64,000 nt of DNA from JAAYJG01 sp964450305 (GCA_964450305.1 CAYVFB010000003.1:1-64000); one strand, 5' to 3'. Positions 42,596 to 51,036 are shown, numbered from the stretch's first letter. The notes: generated by a model not told the origin, from the sequence alone. Made by a program: numbers and translations.

Positions 42596-43348
42596 TCACT
42601 TTTTGGGGACCTGCCTTCCATTTTGCAGGATGTCATAATCCTTCTTTAAAATCAATTCGGATATCGGTACCGGGTTCAATCCTTTTTCCTTCAGCATGTC
42701 AATAACCTTCCCCAGTATTTTATCGGTATGGGGTGTATCATTATGAAACAGAAAAATATCACCACTTTTTGCGGCAGAAACCCTTTTCAAAATAGCCTCC
42801 TGGGAAATACCAGGCTTATAATCCAGGGAATCCAAACTCCATTGTATCGTGGCATATCCGGCTTGCCTGGCGATGTCGATCACATTGTTATTATAGTCAC
42901 CATATGGCGCCCTGAACAGTGTCGGTTTTACTCCTGTGGTATCCTCAATGGTTTTTGTACAATCGGTGATCTCTCTTTTTATTTTTTCCTTGCTCAGCGC
43001 GCTCATTTTAAAGTGATTCTCCGAATGATTTGCAACATCATGACCCTGTTCGGCGATCATTTTTGTTTCTTCAGGATTTCGCCTCACCCATTCCCCAACA
43101 AGAAAGAAAGTGGCCTTTACGTTTTTTTCCTTCAGAATATTCAGGATCACTGGAATATCCTTAGCCCCCCATGCACAATCAAAGGTGATCGCAACCCTGT
43201 TCTCCTGGTTCTCCACACTGTAAATCGGGATGATCCTGGTATTTCCGCTTGCTGCCCTTGTTTCATCCGTAATCAAAAAATAGATCAATAAGACAGCTGC
43301 CAGTAAACACATAGCCCATCCGACTATTCTCCTGTTCTTATGTGTCAT
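42596..43348 (-). CDS. Polysaccharide deacetylase, PdaB-like (sporulation type)
   Basis: About 250 residues from the ATG at 43348 (CAGGAGA upstream). An N-terminal signal anchor (IVGWAMCLLAAVLLIYFLIT) is followed by a NodB domain. VAITFDCAWG stands for motif 1; as in PdaB-type proteins the second Asp of TFDDG is replaced, here by Cys. HDVANHSENH gives the metal histidines and LFRAPYGDYN motif 3. PdaB is needed for normal spore cortex in B. subtilis; related enzymes act on peptidoglycan in spores. It stands alone, 250 bases from topA. Confidence 0.85.
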   Translation of the reverse strand: MTHKNRRIVGWAMCLLAAVLLIYFLITDETRAASGNTRIIPIYSVENQENRVAITFDCAWGAKDIPVILNILKEKNVKATFFLVGEWVRRNPEETKMIAEQGHDVANHSENHFKMSALSKEKIKREITDCTKTIEDTTGVKPTLFRAPYGDYNNNVIDIARQAGYATIQWSLDSLDYKPGISQEAILKRVSAAKSGDIFLFHNDTPHTDKILGKVIDMLKEKGLNPVPISELILKKDYDILQNGRQVPKK

Positions 43349-43475
43349 GATCTTTTCTCCTGTCCAAGGTTTCACATTTTATATATACACGCGTTTTCTC
43401 TGATTATTCTTGAATTTCTCACAGTCAATTGCGCGGAAGCATCCAAACCTTTTTCAGCAATGAAAAACAGGCAAG

Positions 43476-43501
43476 GAAAAACCCTGTTCAAACGAACAGG
43501 G
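43476..43501 (-). terminator. Terminator of the TRAP transporter genes
   Basis: Perfect stem CCCTGTTC (43482-43489) and GAACAGGG (43494-43501) with a 4-base loop. On the minus strand it is followed by TTTTTCC. A second hairpin, TTTACAC/GTGTAAA at 43531-43549, lies closer to the dctM stop codon. Confidence 0.85.
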
Positions 43502-43586
43502 CGAACTCAACTAATGAACTATAGGTGAAATTTACACTTTATGTGTAAAGGGACTATAAAAGACTTGCTGCAAGGTGACCTACCTG

Positions 43587-44897
43587 TCAGCCTGCCAGCA
43601 ATTCGGGTAAGAACGTCGTAATTTCAGGGAAAATAATCAAAAGAACAATGCAGGCGCAAAGCGCTATCAAAAATGGCCACACTCCTTTAAAAATCGTTTC
43701 CAGTGAGATATCCTTTGCCACACCTTTAATAATGAACACATTCATTCCAACGGGTGGTGTGATGACCCCCATGGCAACAACCATGACGATGATCACACCA
43801 AACCAGATGGGGTTATAACCCAACACATCAACAACCACCGGATAGAAAATTGGTACTGTTAACAATACCATTGCTAAAGCATCGATAAAACAGCCGAGAA
43901 TCATGTAAATGAAAAGGATCACCAGCATGATAATGAAAGGGGGCAGCTGCAGGTTTGCAGCCCAGGTGGCCATTGCATAAGGAAGCCGGCTGATAGCGAT
44001 AAAACGGCCAAAAACCATGGCACCGGCCACCAGCAGCATGATCATCGCTGTTGTTCTTGTAGTGTCCTTAAGGGATTTAACGAAACCATCCCATTTCAGT
44101 TCCTTACGGATAAGGGTAACAAGCAATATGCTGCCTGCCCCAACCGCTCCGGCCTCGGTGGGAGTGAACCAACCCGCGAACAACCCTCCCAAAGAGATAA
44201 GGAAGGTTATCAAAACTTCTGGAATGCCGCTTTTTAAAAAGCCCTTCGAGCCAATACTGCTTTCCTGCGGACTATACGGTGCCAGCGAAGGATTCCTTTT
44301 GACCAATATGAAAATGGTGACCATATAAAACAACATCAACAATAATCCGGATACAATTCCCGAAATAAAAAGCGCTCCGATAGATTGCTCTGTGGCCACG
44401 CCATAAACGATAAAGATGACGCTTGGCGGTATCAGCACGCCCAAAGCACCCGCAGCAGCAACGCTGGCGGTTGATAGGGAGTCGTCATACCCGTATTTCC
44501 GCATTTCCGGCAGTGCTATGGCTCCCATAGTGGCCGCTGTAGCTGTATTGGACCCACAAATGGCCCCGAACACAGCACAGGCAGCCTGTGTTGCAATGGC
44601 CAGCCCACCGGGCAGCCGACCCACCAGCTTGTGAGCCATGGCATAAAGGCTGGTGCCCACCCCGGAATAATAGGCAATGAACCCCATCCAAACAAACATT
44701 GGAATAACACTGAGCGTATAGGATGAAAAGTTTGAGAAAATTTCCGTTGAGACCATGTTCAGTGCCGCCGAAGGCGAAACAAGAATGGCAAAGCCTACAA
44801 AACCCACCGCGAACATGGAATAAGCAATGGGAATTTTCAACGCAATTAAGACTAAAAGTACAATTACACCCAGAATTCCTATCATTTCCGGTGTCAT
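43587..44897 (-). CDS. dctM: TRAP transporter large permease (DctM family)
   Basis: 436 residues, about 12-13 membrane helices. DctM features include the GVGTSLYAMAHKLVGRLPGG stretch, the conserved AVFGAICGSNTATAATMGAI motif, the EAGAVGAGS region after WFTPT, and the C-terminal VITPPVGMNVFIIKGVA. It forms the Na+-coupled translocation channel with DctQ and takes substrate from DctP. GGAGGTGG precedes the ATG, which overlaps the dctQ stop codon. The neighbouring beta-glucuronidase gene suggests a sugar acid or glucuronide substrate. Confidence 0.95.
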   Translation of the reverse strand: MTPEMIGILGVIVLLVLIALKIPIAYSMFAVGFVGFAILVSPSAALNMVSTEIFSNFSSYTLSVIPMFVWMGFIAYYSGVGTSLYAMAHKLVGRLPGGLAIATQAACAVFGAICGSNTATAATMGAIALPEMRKYGYDDSLSTASVAAAGALGVLIPPSVIFIVYGVATEQSIGALFISGIVSGLLLMLFYMVTIFILVKRNPSLAPYSPQESSIGSKGFLKSGIPEVLITFLISLGGLFAGWFTPTEAGAVGAGSILLVTLIRKELKWDGFVKSLKDTTRTTAMIMLLVAGAMVFGRFIAISRLPYAMATWAANLQLPPFIIMLVILFIYMILGCFIDALAMVLLTVPIFYPVVVDVLGYNPIWFGVIIVMVVAMGVITPPVGMNVFIIKGVAKDISLETIFKGVWPFLIALCACIVLLIIFPEITTFLPELLAG

Positions 44898-45373
44898 TTT
44901 TGCTCCACCTCCTTCACCAGGTTTACGAACTCAACCAGGAACAACAACACAAATCCCAGCCCCACCATGAAAATAAAGGGATAAATCGGGATTTGCGCTG
45001 TCGCTGACACTTCACCGGTTTCAATCACCTTAAAGCTTTGATAAAACACCCGGTAGCTGATGAACAGAAGAAGCACCATGGTCATGCAGCCTGTAATGAG
45101 CTGAATGACTTTCTGTGCTTTTGGACGCATTTTTTCTACAATAAACTCGATGGCGATATGGGCCTTCTGTATGGCACACCATGCAAGCCCAAAGGCTATC
45201 ACCACAGCGGTTAAAAACCCAACAACCTCATAAACCCCTTGAATGGGGCTGTTTGCAAGCGTTCTAAGAAGTATGTTGACCACTATCAGCGTCATGGTTG
45301 CCACAATGCCCCAACCCGCTATGTTATCCAAGATCTGGCTTGTTTTTGTAACAAAACCCTCCAATTTTTTCAT
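44894..45373 (-). CDS. dctQ: TRAP transporter small permease (DctQ family)
   Basis: 159 residues with four membrane segments, the standard DctQ plan; VGFLTAVVIAFGLAWCAIQKAHIAIEF carries the usual conserved helix and loop. It associates with DctM. GGAGG lies eight bases before the ATG. It is 150 bases downstream of dctP, a gap that contains a strong hairpin. Confidence 0.93.
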   Translation of the reverse strand: MKKLEGFVTKTSQILDNIAGWGIVATMTLIVVNILLRTLANSPIQGVYEVVGFLTAVVIAFGLAWCAIQKAHIAIEFIVEKMRPKAQKVIQLITGCMTMVLLLFISYRVFYQSFKVIETGEVSATAQIPIYPFIFMVGLGFVLLFLVEFVNLVKEVEQK

Positions 45374-45425
45374 TGATGTACCTCCGAAAAGCTTCTAGTT
45401 GATATTTTCATTGCTCGAAAATCAT

Positions 45426-45465
45426 CCTGTTTCATGTATAAAAGCTATTGTATACATGAAACAGG
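45426..45465 (-). other. Intercistronic hairpin between dctP and dctQ
   Basis: Perfect 15-base arms (45426-45440 and 45451-45465) with a 10-base loop and no T-run. Such hairpins after binding-protein genes commonly protect the upstream message, so DctP can be made in excess over the permeases. Confidence 0.7.
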
Positions 45466-45522
45466 TAATTTCCTGAAAAATCATACATGTGTATTCTCTT
45501 GTAAAGAGCTTCCTCAGTGAGC

Positions 45523-46587
45523 TTAATACTCGTTATTGTATTTTTCAGCCAGCCTTTTCACCGTGTCAATCGCTTTCTGGCCAGCTTCACCCTTGGCTGC
45601 AATATATTTGTCGATCATGGGCTCAACTGCCTGAATCCATTTTGCTGTTTCTTCAGCAGAAAGTTGGATGACCTCCATTTTTTCTTCATTGACGGCCCAC
45701 TCGAGCGCAGCTTCATTTTGAGCATCCCACAGCCCGATTCCAACCTCTTCATGGAATTTTTCGGTTGTATCGGTAATAATTTTCTGCAGATCAGCCGGTA
45801 TAGAATTCCACTTATCCGAGTTCATTGTAATATAGAACAGGTTGTTGTATAAAAATGGAGTTCTTGTAAGATAATCGACGACCTCGCCATGCTTCCATGC
45901 CTTTAAAACTTCGATGGGTGCTAGGTTTCCAGCTACAATTCCCTTTGAAAGCGCTTCGTAGGCATCAGATTGGGGCATTCCAACCGGCACTGCCCCGGCA
46001 AGCTTGAGTGTGTCGGCGCTAAGCCCTGTGGCCCTGATCTGCATGTTTTTGATGTCATCCAGCGTTGTAACCCGGGTTTTTGTAAACAGATCGCCCGGGC
46101 CTGTGGCGATGACCATTAACATCTTTGTGTCCTGTACGCATTTTGGGTTCAGCTCTTGAATGCCTTCCCAGGCAACCTTGCTGGCTACCTTGGAATTTTT
46201 GTAGACGATGCCGGGCTGCTCGAAGGCTTCCATTTCAGGGAAACGCCCAATGTTGTAAGAAAAACAGGATAGACCGATATCTGCCGCACCCTCCACCACA
46301 TTGTCATAAATGTCGGCAGCTTTAAACAAGGTTTCTCCGGGATAGCTTGTGATAACCACCCTGCCGTTTGTTGCCTCGCTAATCGCTTTGGCCCAACCCT
46401 GAACCAATTGGGTTTCAGCCGGGTGGGTTCCCGGAAAGAAATGAGCCAGCTTCAGCTCGATTTTTTCAGCCTTGTCGGCTGATACGGCACCGACGCAACC
46501 TGCCTGAATTGTAAGAAGTGCCAATAAGACCAGAACTACCAATACCTTCACTGGAATAGACCATTTGGAAATGCCATTTTCTTTCAC
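45523..46587 (-). CDS. dctP: TRAP transporter solute-binding lipoprotein (DctP family)
   Basis: About 354 residues. It starts with GTG at 46585-46587, with AGGAGGG six bases upstream; the frame extends to 46731 only through leader RNA. A lipoprotein signal with lipobox LTIQAGC is followed by a mature DctP domain: KLAHFFPGTHPA, YPGETLFKAADIYDNVVEGA and MQIRATGLSADTLKLAGAVP, whose Arg usually binds the substrate carboxylate. It captures an organic or sugar acid outside the membrane. An attenuator-like leader precedes it. Confidence 0.95.
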   Translation of the reverse strand: MKENGISKWSIPVKVLVVLVLLALLTIQAGCVGAVSADKAEKIELKLAHFFPGTHPAETQLVQGWAKAISEATNGRVVITSYPGETLFKAADIYDNVVEGAADIGLSCFSYNIGRFPEMEAFEQPGIVYKNSKVASKVAWEGIQELNPKCVQDTKMLMVIATGPGDLFTKTRVTTLDDIKNMQIRATGLSADTLKLAGAVPVGMPQSDAYEALSKGIVAGNLAPIEVLKAWKHGEVVDYLTRTPFLYNNLFYITMNSDKWNSIPADLQKIITDTTEKFHEEVGIGLWDAQNEAALEWAVNEEKMEVIQLSAEETAKWIQAVEPMIDKYIAAKGEAGQKAIDTVKRLAEKYNNEY

Positions 46588-46721
46588 AGTTAACCCTCCT
46601 AAAAAATACAATAAAAAAAACCCGTAGGGGGGTTCTGGAAACACAATATACTGCATTGCCAGCACATGACAATACAGTAATATCCAATTATACTGTTCCC
46701 GTTTTACCATCCTACAGTTGA
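46588..46721 (-). promoter_or_regulatory. dctP leader with attenuator-like terminator
   Basis: From the promoter at 46722-46750 a leader of about 130 bases would be made. It contains an imperfect stem TACTGTATTG/CAATGCAGTA (46649-46658 with 46670-46679), then AACCC/GGGTT (46619-46634) followed by eight T. That terminator ends only about 25 bases before the dctP GTG, with the Shine-Dalgarno after it. The arrangement looks like transcription attenuation. No known riboswitch family is recognised. Confidence 0.5.
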
Positions 46722-46750
46722 ATTGTCTCATAAAGAACCAGTTTTGTCAA
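46722..46750 (-). promoter_or_regulatory. Sigma-A promoter of dctPQM
   Basis: On the minus strand: TTGACA, 17-base spacer, GACAAT. A TATAAT lies 30 bases further on without a good -35. Confidence 0.6.
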
Positions 46751-46784
46751 GAAAGTTTTTCCATCCAGGCACGGCGAAATCATG

Positions 46785-46945
46785 AACCCTGAGACCAGAG
46801 GGTGAGGCCCAGGTACCTTGGCTCAATTTGACCAGAGGGGGATCCAGGAGGGACGATCAGGGTTCCAAGAGGGACAGGCACCCTGGTTCAATTTGACCCT
46901 CGCCATCCAGCCTGTGACCAGGGTACCTGGGCCCCGCCAATGGTT
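46785..46945. repeat. Cluster of GC-rich dispersed repeats
   Basis: At least three members of the family in 160 bases: CCAGGTACCTTGGCTCAATT (from 46808), GGCACCCTGGTTCAATTTG (near 46879) and CCAGGGTACCTGGGCCCCGC (near 46919). The shared core is GGyACCyyGG followed by yTCAATTTGACC. It lies between uidA and the dctP promoter. Confidence 0.7.
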
Positions 46946-46958
46946 CATCCTTGCCTCG

Positions 46959-48734
46959 TTATAAGGATTCGTAGAATTTTTTCATCACTTCAAAGGCAGG
47001 CTTCTTATAGGTTTTATCCTCATTCAGAAGGCCTTTCCGGTTATATTCGCCCTGCAGCGCGCTGGTTCTCCTGGGACATCTGAAATCAAACAGAATCCAT
47101 GGCGAAGTACCCTGTATATACGGTATTTTTCCCAGGGTATCCGTTTGCTTTCTAAAAATGTCCAGCTGACAGTCTTCGGTACCCATGTCGTCTGCAGTTC
47201 CCCTTGCACCCTTCAGTGCGTCAGCCCCGAATTCGGTGATGACAACAGGCTTTTGGGGATTACTGTTATCCAGAAGCTGAATCAGTTCATTAAAATCCGG
47301 TGCATACCATCCATAATACTCATTAATTCCGATGATGTCCAAATACGCTGCCAACCTGTCTGCAATCATCAGTTTCGTATGATCCACCAGGCAGGCTGCC
47401 GATACAAGCCGGGAATTGTCCAGTTGCTTTGCCTTCACTGCAAGGGAACTCATAAATTGCAGCCTTTCATCGGTATCCGCATTTTCATTGCCAACCGACC
47501 AAATAATGACACTAGCCCGGTTCCTGTCCCGGAGAATTAATTCTATTAATTGGTGTTCTGCGTTTTCATAGGTCTGTGGGTTTGCAAAGTCGATTGCCCA
47601 GTATACGGGTATCTCCTCCCAAAGCATGATCCCCATTTGATCGGCTATTTGGGCTGCCTTTTCGGTATGGGGATAATGAGCAAGCCGCATGAAGTTACAG
47701 TTCATTTCCTTTGCCAGGCGAAAGTTTTCACGAATTTCTTCCTCGGTTACTGCCTTCCCATTGAGAACACTCTCTTCGTGGGCGCAGATTCCCTTGAGAA
47801 AGATCTGTTTGCCATTCAGGATAACTTTCGTACCCGATGTTTGAATTTCCCTGAATCCTATCTGATCGGTTACGCTATCGGTCAGATAGGTGATTTTTAC
47901 CTCATAAAGGCGTGGATTTTCCGGGCTCCAGAGCTCGGGAGAGGCATTGAGGATGACTTCTGCTTTTCCATTTGTCACGCTTAGCTTTTGTTGAATGCCA
48001 AGTTCGGCAATCTCCAGCATCGCTTCACCATCTGTTTGTGTGCCATCGACAACGACCTGTGTTTTGATCTGTTGAAAACCTGTGCCTGGAACAAGACCAA
48101 TGGAATAATCCTGAATAAAGGTTTCTGGCAGGCGGATGATCTCAACATCCCGGTAAATACCGCCGTAATTGAACCAATCGGTGTTTTTGGCCGGCACCGC
48201 TTCGGCTTTTCTGGTATTATCGGCTACCACAAGGATTCTGTTCATCTCTTCGAGCAGCCCCGTTACCTCCAGATAAAACGGAGTGGAACCGCCCCGGTGC
48301 ATCCCCGCAAATTTTTTGTTTAAAAACACCTTTGCCTCATAATTCACAGCGCCAAATTTGATAAAAACCCTTTGTTCTCCCCTGTTCTCATACCGGAATT
48401 TCCGAGTATAAACCGCAGGTCCTTCATAATAATAAAAGCGCTCTTCTGCTGTATTCCAGCAGGAAGGTACCCTGATGGTCTGCCAGCTGTCAAAGCTGTA
48501 ATCGATGGGCTGATAGCGGCCTTTATCATTTTTATAGTTTTCTTCATACCATTTTGAACGGATACAGGTGTCATACTGATCGATCTGAAAATTCCAAAAC
48601 CCGTTCAAGCTTTCCTTCTGCCTCGCAGTATCATTGATCATTCCACAGGGCAGGGCCATCCCGGAAAGAAACTTTTTCTCATACTCCTCATCATGGATGT
48701 TCTGCGTAAAATTTCCAGCTTTCTGTTGCATCAT
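46959..48734 (-). CDS. uidA: Beta-glucuronidase (GH2)
   Basis: About 591 residues from the ATG at 48734 (GGAGG eight bases upstream). GH2 layout: sugar-binding, Ig-like and TIM-barrel domains. The acid/base Glu is in GNENAD (about residue 417) and the nucleophile in ITEFGAD (about residue 501). The NxK motif that recognises the glucuronate carboxylate is present as YNRKG (about 565-567), separating it from beta-galactosidases. No signal peptide is seen, so it is cytoplasmic. It would release glucuronic acid from glucuronides taken up by the TRAP system encoded next on the same strand. Confidence 0.93.
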   Translation of the reverse strand: MMQQKAGNFTQNIHDEEYEKKFLSGMALPCGMINDTARQKESLNGFWNFQIDQYDTCIRSKWYEENYKNDKGRYQPIDYSFDSWQTIRVPSCWNTAEERFYYYEGPAVYTRKFRYENRGEQRVFIKFGAVNYEAKVFLNKKFAGMHRGGSTPFYLEVTGLLEEMNRILVVADNTRKAEAVPAKNTDWFNYGGIYRDVEIIRLPETFIQDYSIGLVPGTGFQQIKTQVVVDGTQTDGEAMLEIAELGIQQKLSVTNGKAEVILNASPELWSPENPRLYEVKITYLTDSVTDQIGFREIQTSGTKVILNGKQIFLKGICAHEESVLNGKAVTEEEIRENFRLAKEMNCNFMRLAHYPHTEKAAQIADQMGIMLWEEIPVYWAIDFANPQTYENAEHQLIELILRDRNRASVIIWSVGNENADTDERLQFMSSLAVKAKQLDNSRLVSAACLVDHTKLMIADRLAAYLDIIGINEYYGWYAPDFNELIQLLDNSNPQKPVVITEFGADALKGARGTADDMGTEDCQLDIFRKQTDTLGKIPYIQGTSPWILFDFRCPRRTSALQGEYNRKGLLNEDKTYKKPAFEVMKKFYESL

Positions 48735-48749
48735 GCTCTTATCCTCCAT

Positions 48750-48953
48750 TTACAATATTACCCGGTCTGCAGTAAAACCGACCGGTGTTACAGCAGGTGA
48801 TATCATTCCAGCGAAGCAGAAAATCTTACTGGATATTTCCATCAGCTCGTTCGCCGCGCTTGGTGAAATCATCGGCAGAATTAGTTCTTCGAGTTCATTT
48901 TTATTATACGCAATGTCAAAAGTACTGAGGTTGGATATTTGAAGATTATTCAT
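48750..48953 (-). CDS. Possible 67-residue hypothetical protein upstream of uidA
   Basis: The frame fills the gap between the HAD gene and uidA. It begins MNNLQISNLSTFDIAYNKNE and ends FTADRVIL. Codon choice looks coding-like, but no Shine-Dalgarno precedes the ATG and no family is recognised. It could be a small operon member or a gene fragment. Confidence 0.35.
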   Translation of the reverse strand: MNNLQISNLSTFDIAYNKNELEELILPMISPSAANELMEISSKIFCFAGMISPAVTPVGFTADRVIL

Positions 48954-48995
48954 GGTTTTTAAATTCTTACGAGGCAGAGATACTCTTACTTAAAA

Positions 48996-49703
48996 TCATA
49001 ATATGGATTTTTCCAACAGGTCGGGCAATTCACGGATACGGTTTATTTTTTCAGGAACCTGGGGGTATCGATTCTCCTTGTCGAGCAGGATCGACTGAAA
49101 ACCGAATTCTTTTGGGCCCGTGTAGTCGCAGTCATAATTGTCGCCAACAAACAAAATTTTATTCTTTGGTACCCTGATATAAGCCATTGCCGCACCATAT
49201 ATATTCGGATGGGGCTTCTTCCACCCCACTCGCACCGATGTGACAACAAAATCAAAATATGGAAGAATACCATGAGCCGTCAGCAACTCCTCTATACCAC
49301 CATCCACCATGAAGTTTGATACTACGCCGCAATGGTAATTTGATGACAACTCCTTTAGGGTTTGTTTCACCGTATCATCTACATAGCAGTTTTTTATGTA
49401 ATTCCTCCAGAAGTTTTTCAGGATACTGTCTGCAGCTTCTTTTACCTGCTGTTCCGGCAGCTTATCACAAACCATGAGATGGTAAAGATCGAGACTGTTG
49501 AATTCCCGATACTGCTCATGGTTTGACTTTAAGTTTTCCCGTATATGAATGTATTCCTCAACAAAGCTGTCAAAGCTTGTCCATAGGCTTTCATACCCGC
49601 ACCCGTCGTAGCACCAGAAGGAGTATGTCCTTACTTCAGGCATTATCACCACATCAATAATTGTTTCCATACAATCAAACAGAATCCATTCCGGTTTTTG
49701 CAT
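48996..49703 (-). CDS. HAD-superfamily hydrolase with atypical motif 1
   Basis: About 235 residues from the ATG at 49703, with GGGGAGG five bases upstream. HAD layout: motif 1 ILFDCMET, motif 2 GVVSNF, motif 3 lysine in GWKKPHPNIY, motif 4 VGDNYDCDYTG. The second Asp of the usual DxDxT, which acts as general acid in phosphatases, is Met here, so ordinary phosphatase activity is doubtful; 2-haloacid dehalogenase-type members also lack it. It is probably transcribed with uidA, and its substrate is unknown. Confidence 0.8.
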   Translation of the reverse strand: MQKPEWILFDCMETIIDVVIMPEVRTYSFWCYDGCGYESLWTSFDSFVEEYIHIRENLKSNHEQYREFNSLDLYHLMVCDKLPEQQVKEAADSILKNFWRNYIKNCYVDDTVKQTLKELSSNYHCGVVSNFMVDGGIEELLTAHGILPYFDFVVTSVRVGWKKPHPNIYGAAMAYIRVPKNKILFVGDNYDCDYTGPKEFGFQSILLDKENRYPQVPEKINRIRELPDLLEKSIL

Positions 49704-49758
49704 AATGACCTCCCCGTTATTTTGCAAAGTTTCACTCAGATATGAAAAAGGTGAGGTA

Positions 49759-49891
49759 AGCAGGCACTGCCTGCTGAATGAAGTGAAGGGCCTTCGTAAA
49801 CTCCTGAAAAGATCCTTCGCTACGCTCAGGATGATATCGCTGCGCTCATGATGACATAACCGCGTTCAGAATGACATCGCTGCGCTCATGA
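49759..49891. repeat. REP-like element with CCTTCGCTACGCTCAGGATG core
   Basis: Begins with AGCAGGC/GCCTGCT (49759-49775), then TGAATGAAGTGAAGGGCCTT, then GATCCTTCGCTACGCTCAGG, then two copies of ATCGCTGCGCTCATGAT. Related pieces recur at 50231-50265. This core is common in intergenic DNA of many bacteria. Confidence 0.6.
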
Positions 49892-49998
49892 TTTATGGAT
49901 ATCCCTGATCAAATTGTACAATACAATGAAAGCTAACACAAACAGTGATGTGAACTCACAAAATAGAAAAGAAGGTTACTATTCAGAGGTTAGCAGAC

Positions 49999-50222
49999 AC
50001 AGTCTGCCGATCGAAGTGAAGGATCTTCGCACCATGACTTCCATCCTGCCAATGCAACAGGTGTAGCCTGCTGAACGAAGTGAAGGATCTTGGCATCACG
50101 GCTTCCCCCTGTCGATGCAACAGGCTAGCCCGCTGAACGAAGTGCAGGAGCTTCGCATCACGGGTTCCATCCTGCCAATGTAACAGGTGTAGCCTGCTGA
50201 ACGAAGTGAAGGATCTTCGTAA
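49999..50222. repeat. Tandem array of about 63-bp units
   Basis: GAAGTGAAGGATCTTCG or a close variant recurs at 50013, 50077, 50139 and 50203, giving periods of 64, 62 and 64. Each unit also carries ATCCTGCCAATGCAACAGG or a variant. The units are diverged; they are too similar throughout to be a CRISPR array with unique spacers. Confidence 0.8.
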
Positions 50223-50399
50223 ACTCCTGTTAAGATCCTTCGCTGCGTTCAGGATTACATCGCTATGCACATGATACACATACCTCTGAATAGTCCCCCA
50301 CGACCCAGGTGTCGCCAAACAGCACCAAACGAAAGCTGTTTTAATTTACATTTAACTGTAAATGCAATCGGCTTCCATCCTGCCAATGCAACTGCCTGG

Positions 50400-50831
50400 T
50401 TACTGGTACGGACAATTTTTTACAGGCAGAGGGCTGACCATTCCTCCATACATTGCATTGTTTGCCCATGGGCTGTAAATGTTCTCCTCCGGGTTGATAT
50501 AGCCATATTGGTTATATTGCGGGCTTGCAGGATAATGACTCATGTTCGCCATGCCCGTATTTTCAGCCATATCGTTTACTTCGGGATAAAGGTTTTCATA
50601 CCCGAATTCCTCAGGGGATGTGATTTCGTTAGGGTATGGAACAGGATTCACATTGGCATGGTATTCCATCTGCATGTTTATATTTCCGTGGTAACCAGGA
50701 TTCGTCCCGCTGTTTCCTTCCATCTGATGCGGACAGTATGGGCACTGGTTTCTTACCGGACAGGTACTCCTGTATGGACAGCGCGGTCCATATGCGTACG
50801 CCATCCCTGGTCCAATATCATATCCGTTCAT
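50400..50831 (-). CDS. Tyr/Pro/Asn-rich protein, likely spore coat component
   Basis: 143 residues, with an unusual composition rich in Y, P, N, M and G. A Cys cluster near the start is CPYRSTCPVRNQCPYCPH, and the protein ends KNCPYQ. There is no membrane segment or signal. Such proteins are typical of spore coats, where tyrosine and cysteine cross-link. AAGGAG precedes the ATG and a sigma-K consensus promoter lies about 30 bases upstream, which supports late mother-cell expression. No named family is recognised. Confidence 0.7.
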   Translation of the reverse strand: MNGYDIGPGMAYAYGPRCPYRSTCPVRNQCPYCPHQMEGNSGTNPGYHGNINMQMEYHANVNPVPYPNEITSPEEFGYENLYPEVNDMAENTGMANMSHYPASPQYNQYGYINPEENIYSPWANNAMYGGMVSPLPVKNCPYQ

Positions 50832-50860
50832 TGGCTCACTCCTTGCACATTTTTCAGTAT

Positions 50861-50888
50861 TATCTTATGTCAACGCAATGTGAATGGT
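50861..50888 (-). promoter_or_regulatory. Sigma-K type promoter of the coat-like gene
   Basis: On the minus strand: ACC, 16-base spacer, CATAAGATA, matching the sigma-K -10 consensus CATAnnnTA and the AC -35 core. Confidence 0.5.
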
Positions 50889-51036
50889 GCCGATGAACCT
50901 CGAAGAGGTATTTTCTAAATATAACGGCATGAATACCAGCCTTTTCGGGTTGTGTGAGGTATATTGAAATACAATATTCCTCGAATCACTTCTGCCCTCT
51001 CCCAGACCCTCCACCTCTTTCAGCAGAGAAAACTCT

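Larger units (their letters stand above)
49704..50399. other. Repeat-filled intergenic region
   Basis: About 700 bases with no gene. It consists of the two repeat groups listed separately, an A/T-rich spacer (49895-49990) and an inverted repeat ATTTACA/TGTAAAT at 50344-50363. A weak minus-strand frame at 49983-50318 is just the repeat array read through. Confidence 0.65.

Noticed and set aside
49999..50222. CRISPR-like periodic repeats
   Set aside because: The whole 63-bp unit is repeated with divergence; there are no unique spacers and no cas genes nearby.
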